Of a stretch of DNA of 64,000 bases, positions 8,708 to 16,018 are shown piece by piece (the stretch's first letter is position 1; the number at the start of each line of letters is the position of its first letter). Both the position numbers and the translations under genes were made by a program. Source of the stretch: Bradyrhizobium prioriisuperbiae. GTDB lineage: Bacteria; Pseudomonadota; Alphaproteobacteria; Rhizobiales; Xanthobacteraceae. Location: assembly GCF_032397745.1 (NCBI RefSeq), contig NZ_CP135921.1:4328501-4392500 (forward strand). Direction: 5' to 3'. The notes beneath the pieces were generated by a model. The model had not been told where the DNA came from, ran no database searches, and saw nothing but the letters and a program-made list of their open reading frames with translations.

Positions 8708-8792
8708 AATTGTCGAGCACTATTTTCAACCGCTCTCGGGCGAGCGCTCGTGGCCGCCGGGATGAACAGCGACATCTGATGGGTCAGGCGCG

Positions 8793-9428
8793 ATGGGGAA
8801 CGCAGACGTCACAAGCGGCACGCCAAGGAACGCACCAAGGAACACACCAAGGAAAGCGGCGGTCGACGCCTTCAAGCGTCAACTGATCCGGGATGCCGCC
8901 CGGGAAGTCTTTCTCAGGCGGGGGCTTGCGGAGACCACCCTGCGCGAAATCGCGAAAGCCGCCGGCAGCACCACCGGCGCGATCTACGCGCAATACGCCA
9001 GCAAGGAAGAGGTTTACGGCGACATCTTGCGCCAGTCGCTGGCGGAATTGCGCGAGACCATGCAACGGGCGCGGCCCGCGGCGGCAAAAACCGACAGCAC
9101 CGCGCGGATGCTGCGCGCGATCCTGCATTATTACGAAGAGCGCACGGCGGAGTTTGAACTGGGGTTCTATCTCAAGTCGGGCGCCGCGCGTGTCGGTCTC
9201 GGACGCGACCTTGATCGTGAACTCAACGCAGCCCTCAAGGCGGTGTTCGATCTCGTCGCCCAGGCCCTGATCGACGACCGCCGCTGCGCCCAGAAGCTGG
9301 CCGAGCGCCGGTCCGTCCTGCTCGTGACCACCGTCTTCGGCATCCTGCTGATGGACAAGACCGGCCGGCTCGCCACGTTGCGACAGGAGGCGCGGATTCT
9401 TCTCGAGGACCAGATATCCGCCCTGTGA
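8793..9428 (+). CDS. TetR/AcrR family transcriptional regulator
   Basis: A 211-residue TetR regulator. After a variable proline-rich N-terminal tail of about 20 residues, the helix-turn-helix runs through residues 28-73 (AREVFLRRGLAETTLREIAK, then STTGAIYAQYASKEEVY). The ligand-binding helical domain follows. The tail is encoded by a near-perfect 12-bp tandem repeat (GGAACRCACCAA) at about 8826-8850, giving TPRN-like repeats. It is divergent from the crotonase gene and flanked by a palindromic operator cluster, so autoregulation plus control of the crotonase is likely. Confidence 0.9.
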   Translation: MGNADVTSGTPRNAPRNTPRKAAVDAFKRQLIRDAAREVFLRRGLAETTLREIAKAAGSTTGAIYAQYASKEEVYGDILRQSLAELRETMQRARPAAAKTDSTARMLRAILHYYEERTAEFELGFYLKSGAARVGLGRDLDRELNAALKAVFDLVAQALIDDRRCAQKLAERRSVLLVTTVFGILLMDKTGRLATLRQEARILLEDQISAL

Positions 9429-9601
9429 CGGCGTTGCGCCGAATGGCTGGCGAAACGCGCTGCAGCGCGGCAGGGGCGACCGGACATTGTCCCGGGCCGG
9501 CGTTTATTCCCGCCCGGCGGACGAAAAATTTCGATTGAGCGCGGAATGTTTTTCACCGACCCTCCTGCAGCAACGGACTTGATTGTCAGGGGAGGCCATC
9601 G

Positions 9602-10492
9602 ATGAAGACCTTGAATGCCATTGTCGTTGTCGCGGTTCTGATTTTTGGTGTCGGGGCGGCAACGGCACAAAACGCCCCGCCGGTGTCGACCAAAAAGGTG
9701 GAGGGCACCGACAATGTCTACCTTTTCCGCTACGGCGGCCATCAATCGATGTTCATCGTGACACCGCAGGGCGTCATCGCCACCGATCCAATTTCCTACT
9801 TGCGCCCGGCCAAGCCCTATATCGACGCCATCAAGGCCGTCACCGACAAGCCGATCAAATACGTCATCTACAGCCATCACCATTATGATCACATCGCCGG
9901 CGGCAAGCCGTTCAAGGATCTCGGCGCGATCTTCATCGCGCACCGGCGCGCCCGCGAACGCCTGCTCGAATTGAAAAAGCAGAACGCGCTGCTGCCTGAT
10001 GAGGTGATGCCCGACCAGGTGTTCGACGGCAAGAAAACCATCACGCTCGGCGGCACCACGCTGGAGCTGATCTATGTCGGCCGCAACCATTCGGACAATT
10101 CGGTGGTGATGCGGCTGCCGAAGGAGAAGCTGGTGTTCGTGGTCGACTTTGCGCCGATCGAGGCGGTGCAGTTTCGCAACATTCCCGACAATGCCTCGCC
10201 GGTGGACTATGTCGATTCGCTGAAGAAGCTTGCCGCGCTGGACTGGGACCGGATGCTCACCGGCCATCCCTATGCGGGCGGACGCTACGGCACCAAGAAG
10301 GATGTCCAGGACGACATCGCCTATATGGAGGATCTCTCGGCGGAAGTGAAAAAGGCGGCGGACGCCGGCAAGTGTTTCGACACCGCGATGAAGGAGGTCA
10401 AGCTGCCGAAATACGAAAAATGGGCGAACTATGAGACCAGCCTGCCCGCCAATGTCGAGCGCTTCTGCTACTGGTGGGCACGCGGATACTGA
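9602..10492 (+). CDS. Exported MBL-fold metallo-hydrolase
   Basis: A 296-residue secreted metallo-beta-lactamase-fold protein. The ATG at 9602 follows CAGGGGAGG and opens a signal peptide ending ATAQN near residue 23. The metal site is HHHYDHIAGG near residue 97, with further ligands in GRNHSDNS near residue 161, the aspartate in VVDFAP near residue 181, and GHPYAGG near residue 221. Family members include lactonases, glyoxalase II types and thiolesterases; there is nothing here to choose between them. It stands as a single gene between a TetR gene and a repeat. Confidence 0.85.
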   Translation: MKTLNAIVVVAVLIFGVGAATAQNAPPVSTKKVEGTDNVYLFRYGGHQSMFIVTPQGVIATDPISYLRPAKPYIDAIKAVTDKPIKYVIYSHHHYDHIAGGKPFKDLGAIFIAHRRARERLLELKKQNALLPDEVMPDQVFDGKKTITLGGTTLELIYVGRNHSDNSVVMRLPKEKLVFVVDFAPIEAVQFRNIPDNASPVDYVDSLKKLAALDWDRMLTGHPYAGGRYGTKKDVQDDIAYMEDLSAEVKKAADAGKCFDTAMKEVKLPKYEKWANYETSLPANVERFCYWWARGY

Positions 10493-10524
10493 TCGCGGCG
10501 AACGGCCGCCTCAAGGCACCGAAA

Positions 10525-10585
10525 ACCGATGCGTAGCATCGCCTCGAGACGCGCGTGCCGCGCTCCTCACCATGAGGAGATCTGA
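10525..10585. repeat. Intergenic palindromic repeat, family E
   Basis: The segment has CTCGAGACGCGCGTGCCGCG next to CTCCTCACCATGAGG, a theme that recurs inverted at 16816-16860 and in part at 16886-16932. It lies between convergent genes, where it may help terminate transcription. Confidence 0.55.
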
Positions 10586-10613
10586 CGCAGTAAGACTACA
10601 GAGGCCTTCGCAC

Positions 10614-11783
10614 CTACTGCGGCCGCGACGCACTCTCGCCTTGCGCGGTCATGTACGCCCGGTAATGCGCCAGCGACAGCTCCAGGCTGACATGGGACAA
10701 TTCGGTCGCCGCCGCTTCGGCCGCGCCTGTTGCCGGCTCGACCACCCGGGAGAACATTTCCTCCTCGAAGGTCTTCACAGCTTCGCGCCAGTCGCTGCTT
10801 TCGCTGAGATGGCGCGCCAGTTCGGCGGCGTCGAGCATCGCGGCGTTGACGCCTTCGCCGCCGAATGGCGACATCAGGTGTGCGGCGTCGCCGATCAGCG
10901 TGATGCCGATGCGATTGGGCCAGTGATGGCCGACCGGCAGCGCATGGATCGGCCGGGCCGCGATCGCGTCATTGCCGGCACGGATCAGGTCGATCAGGCC
11001 CTCGGCCCAGCCGTCGTATTCGGCGGCGAGCTGCGCGCGCGCCGTGGCCGGAGTGGCGAAGTCGAAGCGCTGCGCCGCCCAGTCCGCGGGCACGCGGAAA
11101 AAAGCATAGCCGCGCAAATGGGCATGGCCGTTGCGTTGCACAATCAGGCCGCGCCCCTGGCCCTCGATGCCGATCTTGCCGCGTCCGACCAGCGCTGACA
11201 GCGCCGGATGGCGCGCATCCACATCGTCGATGCCGAACTCGACGAAGGTCAATCCGCTGTATTGCGGCTGATACCGCGAGACCAGCGGCCGCACCCGCGA
11301 CCAGGCGCCGTCGGCGCCGACCACGAGATCGAATGGCCCCGCACGGGTGCCGTCGTCGAACGACAGATCGTAAGTGCCGTCGTCGCGCGCAGACACGTCG
11401 CGCAGGGTGTGGCCCCAGCGAACCGACGCCGCCGGCAGCGATGCCAGCAGGATCTCCCGCAGCGCGGTGCGGTCGACCTCCGGCCGGTCGCCGCCGCTGG
11501 CCTCGTCGTGGGCGAGCAGCAGCTGCCCCTGGCTGTCGTAGAGCCGGGTGCCCTGGTCGTCGTAACGCGCGATCCGCAGGAACTCCGCGGTGAGGCCGGC
11601 GCGCTCAAGCGCCAGCTGTCCGGTCTGCACATGCAGGTCCAGTGTGCCGCCCTGCGGCCGCTCCAGCGCATGGGCCTCGCGTTCGAACACGGTGGCGTCG
11701 AGGCCGGCGACAAACAGCAGGCGGGCCAGCGTCAGCCCGCCGGGGCCGGCGCCGACAATGGCAATGCGGGGTGGATGCGTCAT
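10614..11783 (-). CDS. FAD-dependent monooxygenase, TetX-like
   Basis: A 389-residue class A flavoprotein monooxygenase. The N-terminal Rossmann motif is IAIVGAGPGGLTLARLL, the DG motif is DLVVGADGAWSRVR near residue 160, and the GD motif is LIGDAAHLMSPFGGEGVN near residue 290. Length and motif spacing match the TetX group, whose members hydroxylate tetracyclines, but homologues act on many aromatics and resistance is not implied. I chose the ATG at 11783, with GAGG nine bases upstream. It is divergent from a MarR gene with twin operators between them, so its expression is probably de-repressed by a MarR ligand. Confidence 0.85.
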   Translation of the reverse strand: MTHPPRIAIVGAGPGGLTLARLLFVAGLDATVFEREAHALERPQGGTLDLHVQTGQLALERAGLTAEFLRIARYDDQGTRLYDSQGQLLLAHDEASGGDRPEVDRTALREILLASLPAASVRWGHTLRDVSARDDGTYDLSFDDGTRAGPFDLVVGADGAWSRVRPLVSRYQPQYSGLTFVEFGIDDVDARHPALSALVGRGKIGIEGQGRGLIVQRNGHAHLRGYAFFRVPADWAAQRFDFATPATARAQLAAEYDGWAEGLIDLIRAGNDAIAARPIHALPVGHHWPNRIGITLIGDAAHLMSPFGGEGVNAAMLDAAELARHLSESSDWREAVKTFEEEMFSRVVEPATGAAEAAATELSHVSLELSLAHYRAYMTAQGESASRPQ

Positions 11784-11805
11784 GGACAGGGGCCTCATCG
11801 GTGAT

Positions 11806-11843
11806 TTATATAGGGTCCTATATAATAAACATAGGCACCTATG
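11806..11843. promoter_or_regulatory. Twin MarR operator boxes
   Basis: Two palindromes share the core TAGG-N2-CCTA: TTATATAGG-GT-CCTATATAA at 11806-11825 and CATAGG-CA-CCTATG at 11830-11843. Their centres are 21 bp apart, two helical turns. They lie between the divergent monooxygenase and MarR genes and probably overlap both promoters. Confidence 0.8.
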
Positions 11844-11857
11844 CAAATGGCAACTTT

Positions 11858-12313
11858 ATGACCGACCCCGAGCCGTTCGATCACCCCGCACCGCTGGTCA
11901 ACATGGCCTCGCGTGCCTTCCTGCGGCTTGGCGAGCGGCGGGTGAAGCCGTTCGGCTTCAGCATCGGGCAATTGCCGGTGCTCTACCTGCTGCGCGACGG
12001 CTCGGCGATGTCGCAACGGGATCTGGCGCGCGCGATCAAGATCGAGCAGCCGTCGATGGCCCAGATCCTGGCGCGGATGGAGCGCGACGGCTGGATCCGC
12101 CGCACGCCCGATCCGGACGATGGCCGCAGCCATCTGGTGTCGCTGACCAAGGCGGCGCTGGCCAAACTGCCGGCCGCCCGCGCCGCGCTGCACCGCGACC
12201 GCGACAAGGCCCTCGTTGGCTTCAGCGCAACGGAAACCGCGACACTGCTGAAACTGCTGCGGCGGCTCAACCAGAATCTCGATCGTATTGTTGCTGAGGA
12301 GACGGAAGCGTGA
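11858..12313 (+). CDS. MarR family transcriptional regulator
   Basis: A 151-residue MarR protein. The start at 11858 is the first ATG after the twin palindromes; the longer open frame upstream is not coding. The winged helix covers residues 35-100 (MSQRDLARAIKIEQPSMAQI, then the wing RRTPDPDDGRSHLVSLT). Dimerisation helices flank it. It very likely represses the divergent monooxygenase gene and itself through the two TAGG-N2-CCTA boxes. The ligand is unknown. Confidence 0.92.
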   Translation: MTDPEPFDHPAPLVNMASRAFLRLGERRVKPFGFSIGQLPVLYLLRDGSAMSQRDLARAIKIEQPSMAQILARMERDGWIRRTPDPDDGRSHLVSLTKAALAKLPAARAALHRDRDKALVGFSATETATLLKLLRRLNQNLDRIVAEETEA

Positions 12314-12340
12314 CTGCTGTCGCAACACGCGCGTGGCGCC

Positions 12341-12562
12341 TCAATGCCACACAAGCAGCAGTGCCGCCGCGGTCGCGAGGACGGCGAGCGGCACGGCACC
12401 GAGCGGCCACGCCTGCAGATAAGCCGCGCGTTCCAGATTGGGTTTTCCGACCAGGGCGCAGCCGACCGCGACCCGCACCGGAGACAGCATGGTCAGCGCG
12501 GCGGATGTCGTGTTCTGGATGGCGGCCAGCCATGGCAGGCTCAACGCGGCGTCCCTGGCGAG
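12341..12562 (-). pseudogene. C-terminal remnant of a lactate-permease-like transporter
   Basis: The minus strand reads 73 codons ending at a normal stop and encoding the end of a membrane transporter: LSPVRVAVGCALVG followed by two hydrophobic segments. The pattern recalls the C-terminus of LctP-type permeases (SPxxxAVGxAxVG). Upstream of about 12562 the same frame has no transporter-like sequence, no start codon and no signal, so the first nine-tenths of the gene is gone. The family call is from memory and tentative; that it is a remnant of a transporter is more secure. Confidence 0.5.
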
Positions 12563-12790
12563 CGCGAACGTAGCCCGGATCAGCGCGAAGCGCGATATCC
12601 GGGGGGGCGATCCGCCTGCGCCAAGCCGGCGCGCTGTCTGGAGAAGGATTCTCCGCGCAGCGGCATTGTCGCGAACGCGTTCCCGTGTGGTTTGACCGGG
12701 GATGAATTGATTTTCGCGCGGGGCCCGCGCGGATGGTGGCTCGGTCGCTTTTGGACTATCGTTGCAGGTCGGTTGCCGCAGGGACGAAAA
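12563..12790. other. Intergenic region before pdxY
   Basis: No gene recognised. It follows the transporter remnant and must contain the promoter of the pyridoxal kinase gene, but no site stands out. Confidence 0.4.
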
Positions 12791-13606
12791 ATGCTTGTCA
12801 TCTCGATTCAAAGCCAGGTGGTTCACGGCCACGTCGGCAACAGTGCCGCCGTCTATCCCATGCAGGCGGAAGGCGTGACCGTGGCCGCGGTTCCCACCAC
12901 GCTGCTGTCGAACCATCCGCGTTATCCCACCGTGCGCGGGCGCGTTCTGGATGCGGAGCTCGTGTCCGATCTGCTGCGCGGCGTCGAGGAGCGCGGCCTG
13001 GTCGAGCGGGCCACCGTTCTCATCACCGGATATCTGGGGTCGCCGGCCGTCGGCGCTGTCGTCGCCGATTTCGTCGCGCGGGCGCTGCGGCGAAATCCGA
13101 AGCTGCTCTATCTCTGCGATCCGGTCATTGGCGACGACGGTGTCGGCATCTTTGTCGCCGATGGCCTCCTGGAGGTGTTTCGGGACCGGCTGGTGCCGGC
13201 GGCGTCGCTGACGACGCCCAATCAGTTCGAACTGGAGCTGCTCAGCGGCACAAAGGCGCGTGATGCGTCCGGTCTGCTTGCTGCGAGCGCCGGGATGGCC
13301 GCTTACGGACGGGTAGGCGTCATTGCCACGGGATGCACCCTCGCCGATACAGCCCCGGGCAACGTCGAGACGATTCTCTGTGCGGATGGCCAGCTTTGGC
13401 GCTTGGCCACGCCGCGGCTGCCGATTCACCCTTGTGGCACCGGCGATCTCCTGACCGGTCTCGTGGCCGCGCATCTCGCCAAAGGCGCGCCCGTCGAGAC
13501 GGCGCTTCGCCTTGCCGTGGATGGCGTCTTCGCTGTTCTCGTTCGCACCCAGGAGCTGGGATCGGAGGAGATGTGCCTCATTTCCAAACCTATCGCCGGT
13601 CTTTAG
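12791..13606 (+). CDS. pdxY: Pyridoxal kinase
   Basis: A 271-residue kinase of the ribokinase-like PdxK/PdxY family that phosphorylates pyridoxal in the vitamin B6 salvage pathway. Near the N-terminus SIQSQVVHGHVGNSAA is the substrate-binding segment of this family. TTPNQFELELLSG sits near residue 145, and the ATP/anion-hole motif PCGTGDLLTGLV near residue 216 supplies the catalytic aspartate. The start at 12791 is chosen by homology of the N-terminus; the long upstream extension in the same frame is not coding. It is slightly shorter than the enterobacterial PdxY. Confidence 0.9.
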   Translation: MLVISIQSQVVHGHVGNSAAVYPMQAEGVTVAAVPTTLLSNHPRYPTVRGRVLDAELVSDLLRGVEERGLVERATVLITGYLGSPAVGAVVADFVARALRRNPKLLYLCDPVIGDDGVGIFVADGLLEVFRDRLVPAASLTTPNQFELELLSGTKARDASGLLAASAGMAAYGRVGVIATGCTLADTAPGNVETILCADGQLWRLATPRLPIHPCGTGDLLTGLVAAHLAKGAPVETALRLAVDGVFAVLVRTQELGSEEMCLISKPIAGL

Positions 13607-13653
13607 GCCCTGAGCCGGACAGCTTGCCATGAAGCGGTCCGCCCGCTACCTCA

Positions 13654-14313
13654 ATGACACGTGCGTCACGTGTATGGCACGTCCAACGCCATCTTGAAGC
13701 CGAAGACGGCGCCGCGTTGCCGATCCCCAAACAACATACCCTGAGCGCGCCCGGCACCTGGAGCAAGCGGGGTGGGGACACGCCGTTCCGCCGCGAATTG
13801 ACGGCCAGCATTCCGGCCGAACTCGACGCGGTACTCGGTTTCTATCGCCGTGAACTGTCCAAACTTGACTGGAAGGAAGCGGTGCAAGGCGCCGTAGTCA
13901 AACCGGATCAGGTGAAGCTCGCCTTCGCCGCGCCCGAGGGGCCGGCGGTGCTGAAGCTCGGCCGTGCGCAGGGCGAGACCACGGTCAATCTGGTGGTGAA
14001 GAACGCGGCCGAGGCGGCGAAAGCCGGCTCGTCTCCCGCGCCGGGACGCGTCAAGCTGATCTTCGGCAATATCGGCGAGACCGAAGCCACTATTACCATT
14101 GCCACGAAAACGATTGTGATTGCGCCGGGCGTCGGCAGCCCGCAGACCCCGAACGGCCCGACACTCGATTTGCCGCCGGGCAAATACAAATATTCGCTGA
14201 AGCGCCGCGGACAGCCGGTCCGATCAGCCGAACTGGACGCCGGTGCCGACGAGACCTGGGGCCTGATGGTCGGCCCCGCCGCGTCTGGTGTGCTGGATCT
14301 GCAGATCTACTGA
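13654..14313 (+). CDS. Conserved hypothetical protein, probably N-terminally truncated
   Basis: A 219-residue open frame with two beta-rich modules: one around ELDAVLGFYRRELSKLDWKE and VVKPDQVKLAF, the other around LDLPPGKYKYSLKRRGQP and ETWGLMVGP. I recall this order from the C-terminal part of larger exported bradyrhizobial proteins, where it follows a long N-terminal region. Here the first 30 codons are low in information, lack a signal peptide and have no good ribosome binding site. It may therefore be a surviving 3' fragment. Its function is unknown in any case. Confidence 0.55.
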   Translation: MTRASRVWHVQRHLEAEDGAALPIPKQHTLSAPGTWSKRGGDTPFRRELTASIPAELDAVLGFYRRELSKLDWKEAVQGAVVKPDQVKLAFAAPEGPAVLKLGRAQGETTVNLVVKNAAEAAKAGSSPAPGRVKLIFGNIGETEATITIATKTIVIAPGVGSPQTPNGPTLDLPPGKYKYSLKRRGQPVRSAELDAGADETWGLMVGPAASGVLDLQIY

Positions 14314-14316
14314 TCG

Positions 14317-14706
14317 TCAGCCGGTGTTGCGCGCAAGCTCATAGTCGCCTGTGAGAGACTCGATCGGAAGATTCCAGTCCTCGCTGATGCGGCGGATCAT
14401 GTCCAGCGTAAGCCGGCGCTTGCGGTTCAGGATTTCCGAGGCGCGCGACGCCGAACCGAGAATGCGAGCAAGGTCAGCTTGGGTTTTGTCCATTGAATCG
14501 AGAGCGAAGTGCAGCACATCGATCGGGTCGGCGGCGGGGATGGCAACATGTTCGTTTTCGTAGTGCTCAATAAGAGCGGAGAGCACATCAAAGCGATCGC
14601 CCTCCTCGGAACCGGGGGCTGGCGGCTTCTTGAAATAGCGCTCGACCTCCTTGAGCGCCCATTGATGGTCTGCAGGCGTACGCAGCGGTCGGATATTTTT
14701 CATCAT
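14317..14706 (-). CDS. higA: HigA-type antitoxin, XRE helix-turn-helix
   Basis: A 129-residue antitoxin that follows its toxin gene, the reverse-order HigBA arrangement. The C-terminal helix-turn-helix (TQADLARILGSASRASEILN, residues 75-94) is characteristic of antitoxins that bind DNA as well as toxin. The start at 14706 has GGAG upstream and overlaps the toxin stop as ATGA. The longer open frame that reads through the toxin gene in another frame is an artefact. It should repress the operon through the paired palindromes upstream of higB. Confidence 0.88.
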   Translation of the reverse strand: MMKNIRPLRTPADHQWALKEVERYFKKPPAPGSEEGDRFDVLSALIEHYENEHVAIPAADPIDVLHFALDSMDKTQADLARILGSASRASEILNRKRRLTLDMIRRISEDWNLPIESLTGDYELARNTG

Positions 14707-14999
14707 ACGGTCTCCGGATCGATTTGGTCGTACTCCTTGTGCGTGCCGACGAATTTCACCAGAACGCGCTTGAACGGATAGGCGACATGAACGATCAGCC
14801 GAAACTTGTTGCCGCCGATGTCGAAAATGATCCTGTTGTCGCCGACGAAGTCGACACTGGCGCCAAAGGCCTTTTTGACATCGGATGGGCTGTCCCAGTC
14901 TGCGTCCGAGACGATCTTGTGCCAGCTCGTTAGCGGGCGTTCCGCATGCGGATGCCGCGTCCAGAAATCTCTGAGAGTTCGCTTCGACAGTACCTGCAT
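14703..14999 (-). CDS. higB: HigB-family mRNA interferase toxin
   Basis: A 98-residue toxin of the RelE-superfamily HigB type (PF09907-like), which cleaves mRNA on the ribosome. Family hallmarks are the N-terminal RTLRDFWTRHPHAERPL with basic and histidine residues, the WHKIV segment, NRIIFDIGGNKFRLIV in the middle strands, and VKFVGTHKEYDQID at the end, where the histidine and tyrosine are typical. The stop overlaps the antitoxin start by 4 bases. Two matching palindromes lie directly upstream. Nothing is truncated. Confidence 0.9.
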   Translation of the reverse strand: MQVLSKRTLRDFWTRHPHAERPLTSWHKIVSDADWDSPSDVKKAFGASVDFVGDNRIIFDIGGNKFRLIVHVAYPFKRVLVKFVGTHKEYDQIDPETV

Positions 15000-15012
15000 A
15001 AAGATATACCCA

Positions 15013-15052
15013 TTCCCAATCTGGGAACAAGCGAATTTCCCAGAATGGGAAA
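15013..15052. promoter_or_regulatory. Twin HigBA operator boxes
   Basis: Two palindromes of the form TTCCCA-N3-TGGGAA: TTCCCA-ATC-TGGGAA at 15013-15027 and TTTCCCA-GAA-TGGGAAA at 15036-15052, with centres 24 bp apart. They begin 14 bases upstream of the higB ATG on the minus strand. The HigA dimer is the probable ligand. Confidence 0.8.
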
Positions 15053-15080
15053 ATATCCCGTCTAGCTCGCAAGCTCAGCC

Positions 15081-15207
15081 AAAACACCGAAAACCGCTCC
15101 ACATAGCGCCCGAACACTGTGACCTCGTCCGGATCGAACGCCTGGTCCGGGTACATCTTGTTGTCTGACTTCAGCACATAGCGAATGTGGCCCTCGGCGC
15201 GTTCGAT
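15081..15207 (-). pseudogene. Duplicated 3' end of the S24 repressor gene
   Basis: This stretch repeats the last 127 bases of the repressor gene at 16019-16777. Aligned from 15081 and 16021, 114 of the first 120 bases are identical by my count. It encodes the C-terminal segment HIRYVLKSDNKMYPDQAFD and on to RFSVF, but the TGA stop has become TGG and the frame runs on. It begins immediately after the stop codon of the neighbouring antitoxin gene. The N-terminal and catalytic parts are absent, so this is a non-functional copy. Confidence 0.85.
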
Positions 15208-15531
15208 CTAGGCAAGCATCAAGATCCGACCCTCTTGCTTCGGCTTTGATGGTTTGAATTTGATCTCGACATCCGTCCCAAGCATGCGGACGAAAGAGAG
15301 AAGCCTTTCAAGTGAAAAGCCTTCAAATCGTCCGCGCAGGAGTTTCGACACATCGGGTTGCTTGAGGCCGATCCGTGCCGCCGCCTGGGTTTGCGTCAGG
15401 CCCTTTCGTTCGATCGCCTGGGCGATGGACATGACGAGGTGGGCCTTCAGCATCAGTTCGTCGGAGTCGGGCAAGCCGAGATCGGCGAAAACATTGCCGC
15501 TGCTCTTCTCGATTTTTACCCGCTTTTTCAT
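15208..15531 (-). CDS. XRE-family antitoxin of a RelE/Gp49 toxin
   Basis: A 107-residue antitoxin. The helix-turn-helix is LTQTQAAARIGLKQPDVSKL near residues 44-63, followed by the conserved FSLERLLSFVRMLGTDVEI of the HTH_37-like antitoxins that accompany phage-derived Gp49-like toxins. Its ATG overlaps the toxin stop as ATGA (15528-15531). The gene ends exactly where the duplicated repressor fragment begins. Likely autorepressor of the pair. Confidence 0.88.
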   Translation of the reverse strand: MKKRVKIEKSSGNVFADLGLPDSDELMLKAHLVMSIAQAIERKGLTQTQAAARIGLKQPDVSKLLRGRFEGFSLERLLSFVRMLGTDVEIKFKPSKPKQEGRILMLA

Positions 15532-15932
15532 GATTCACCCCGGTCTCTGGTCTGAATTTCTCTGGCTGCCTTTGCCGCGTCGTGTGCGGTCTGCGCTTGT
15601 CTAAGGCGCTTTGCTATCATGTCCATGTCGGCTGCGGATGTCTTGCGCCCCTGCGTGGACTTCTTCATGAAGGCATGGAGCACGTACACCGCCGTATCGA
15701 ACTTGACGGTGTAAACCGCCCGATATGTGTTGGTATCGAAATCTTCGACGACTTCCAGGACTCCATCTCCGCCAAACCCTTTCAGAACTTTGGCATTCGG
15801 GTGCTTGCCACCGCGCTGGGCGAGCAGGATCGCATAGGCAAGTGCATATCGAACTTCGCGCGGAAGCCTCTGCAGATCTTTCCTGCTCGATCCGACAAAA
15901 TAGGCCTCCTTTACAGTGAGGTCCTTTGCCAA
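15528..15932 (-). CDS. RelE-like toxin, phage-derived Gp49 type
   Basis: A 134-residue toxin of the RelE/HigB superfamily, Gp49-like group, expected to inhibit translation by mRNA cleavage. Family features are YFVGSSRKDLQRLPREVR at the start, the strand LEVVEDFDTNTYRAVYTVKF, and VLHAFMKKSTQGRKT near residue 88, where the K-K-S-x-x-x-x-K-T pattern is diagnostic. The start is a TTG at 15932 with AGGAG seven bases upstream; the ATG four bases further upstream is out of frame. The C-terminal tail of about 30 residues is long and charged. Confidence 0.87.
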   Translation of the reverse strand: MAKDLTVKEAYFVGSSRKDLQRLPREVRYALAYAILLAQRGGKHPNAKVLKGFGGDGVLEVVEDFDTNTYRAVYTVKFDTAVYVLHAFMKKSTQGRKTSAADMDMIAKRLRQAQTAHDAAKAAREIQTRDRGES

Positions 15933-15943
15933 CCATTAGCTCC

Positions 15944-15961
15944 TATAGTAGATTTACTATA
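15944..15961. promoter_or_regulatory. Operator of the Gp49-type toxin-antitoxin pair
   Basis: TATAGTA-GATT-TACTATA, a perfect 7-bp inverted repeat adjoining the Shine-Dalgarno sequence of the toxin gene on the minus strand. Placement and symmetry fit autoregulation by the pair. Confidence 0.65.
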
Positions 15962-16018
15962 TATCGCCTATGCTCGAACTTCAAGGACGGTGCGTGACAA
16001 TCCGCGGAGCGGCATCCC

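Noticed and set aside
10614..11783. Tetracycline resistance gene
   Set aside because: The TetX-like motif set is shared by many aromatic monooxygenases and nothing in the sequence fixes the substrate, so no resistance call is made.
14317..15177. One long gene spanning the higBA module
   Set aside because: The 286-codon frame joins a repressor fragment, antisense-like sequence and the true HigA. The HigB toxin in another frame and the ATGA overlap show that the real start is at 14706.
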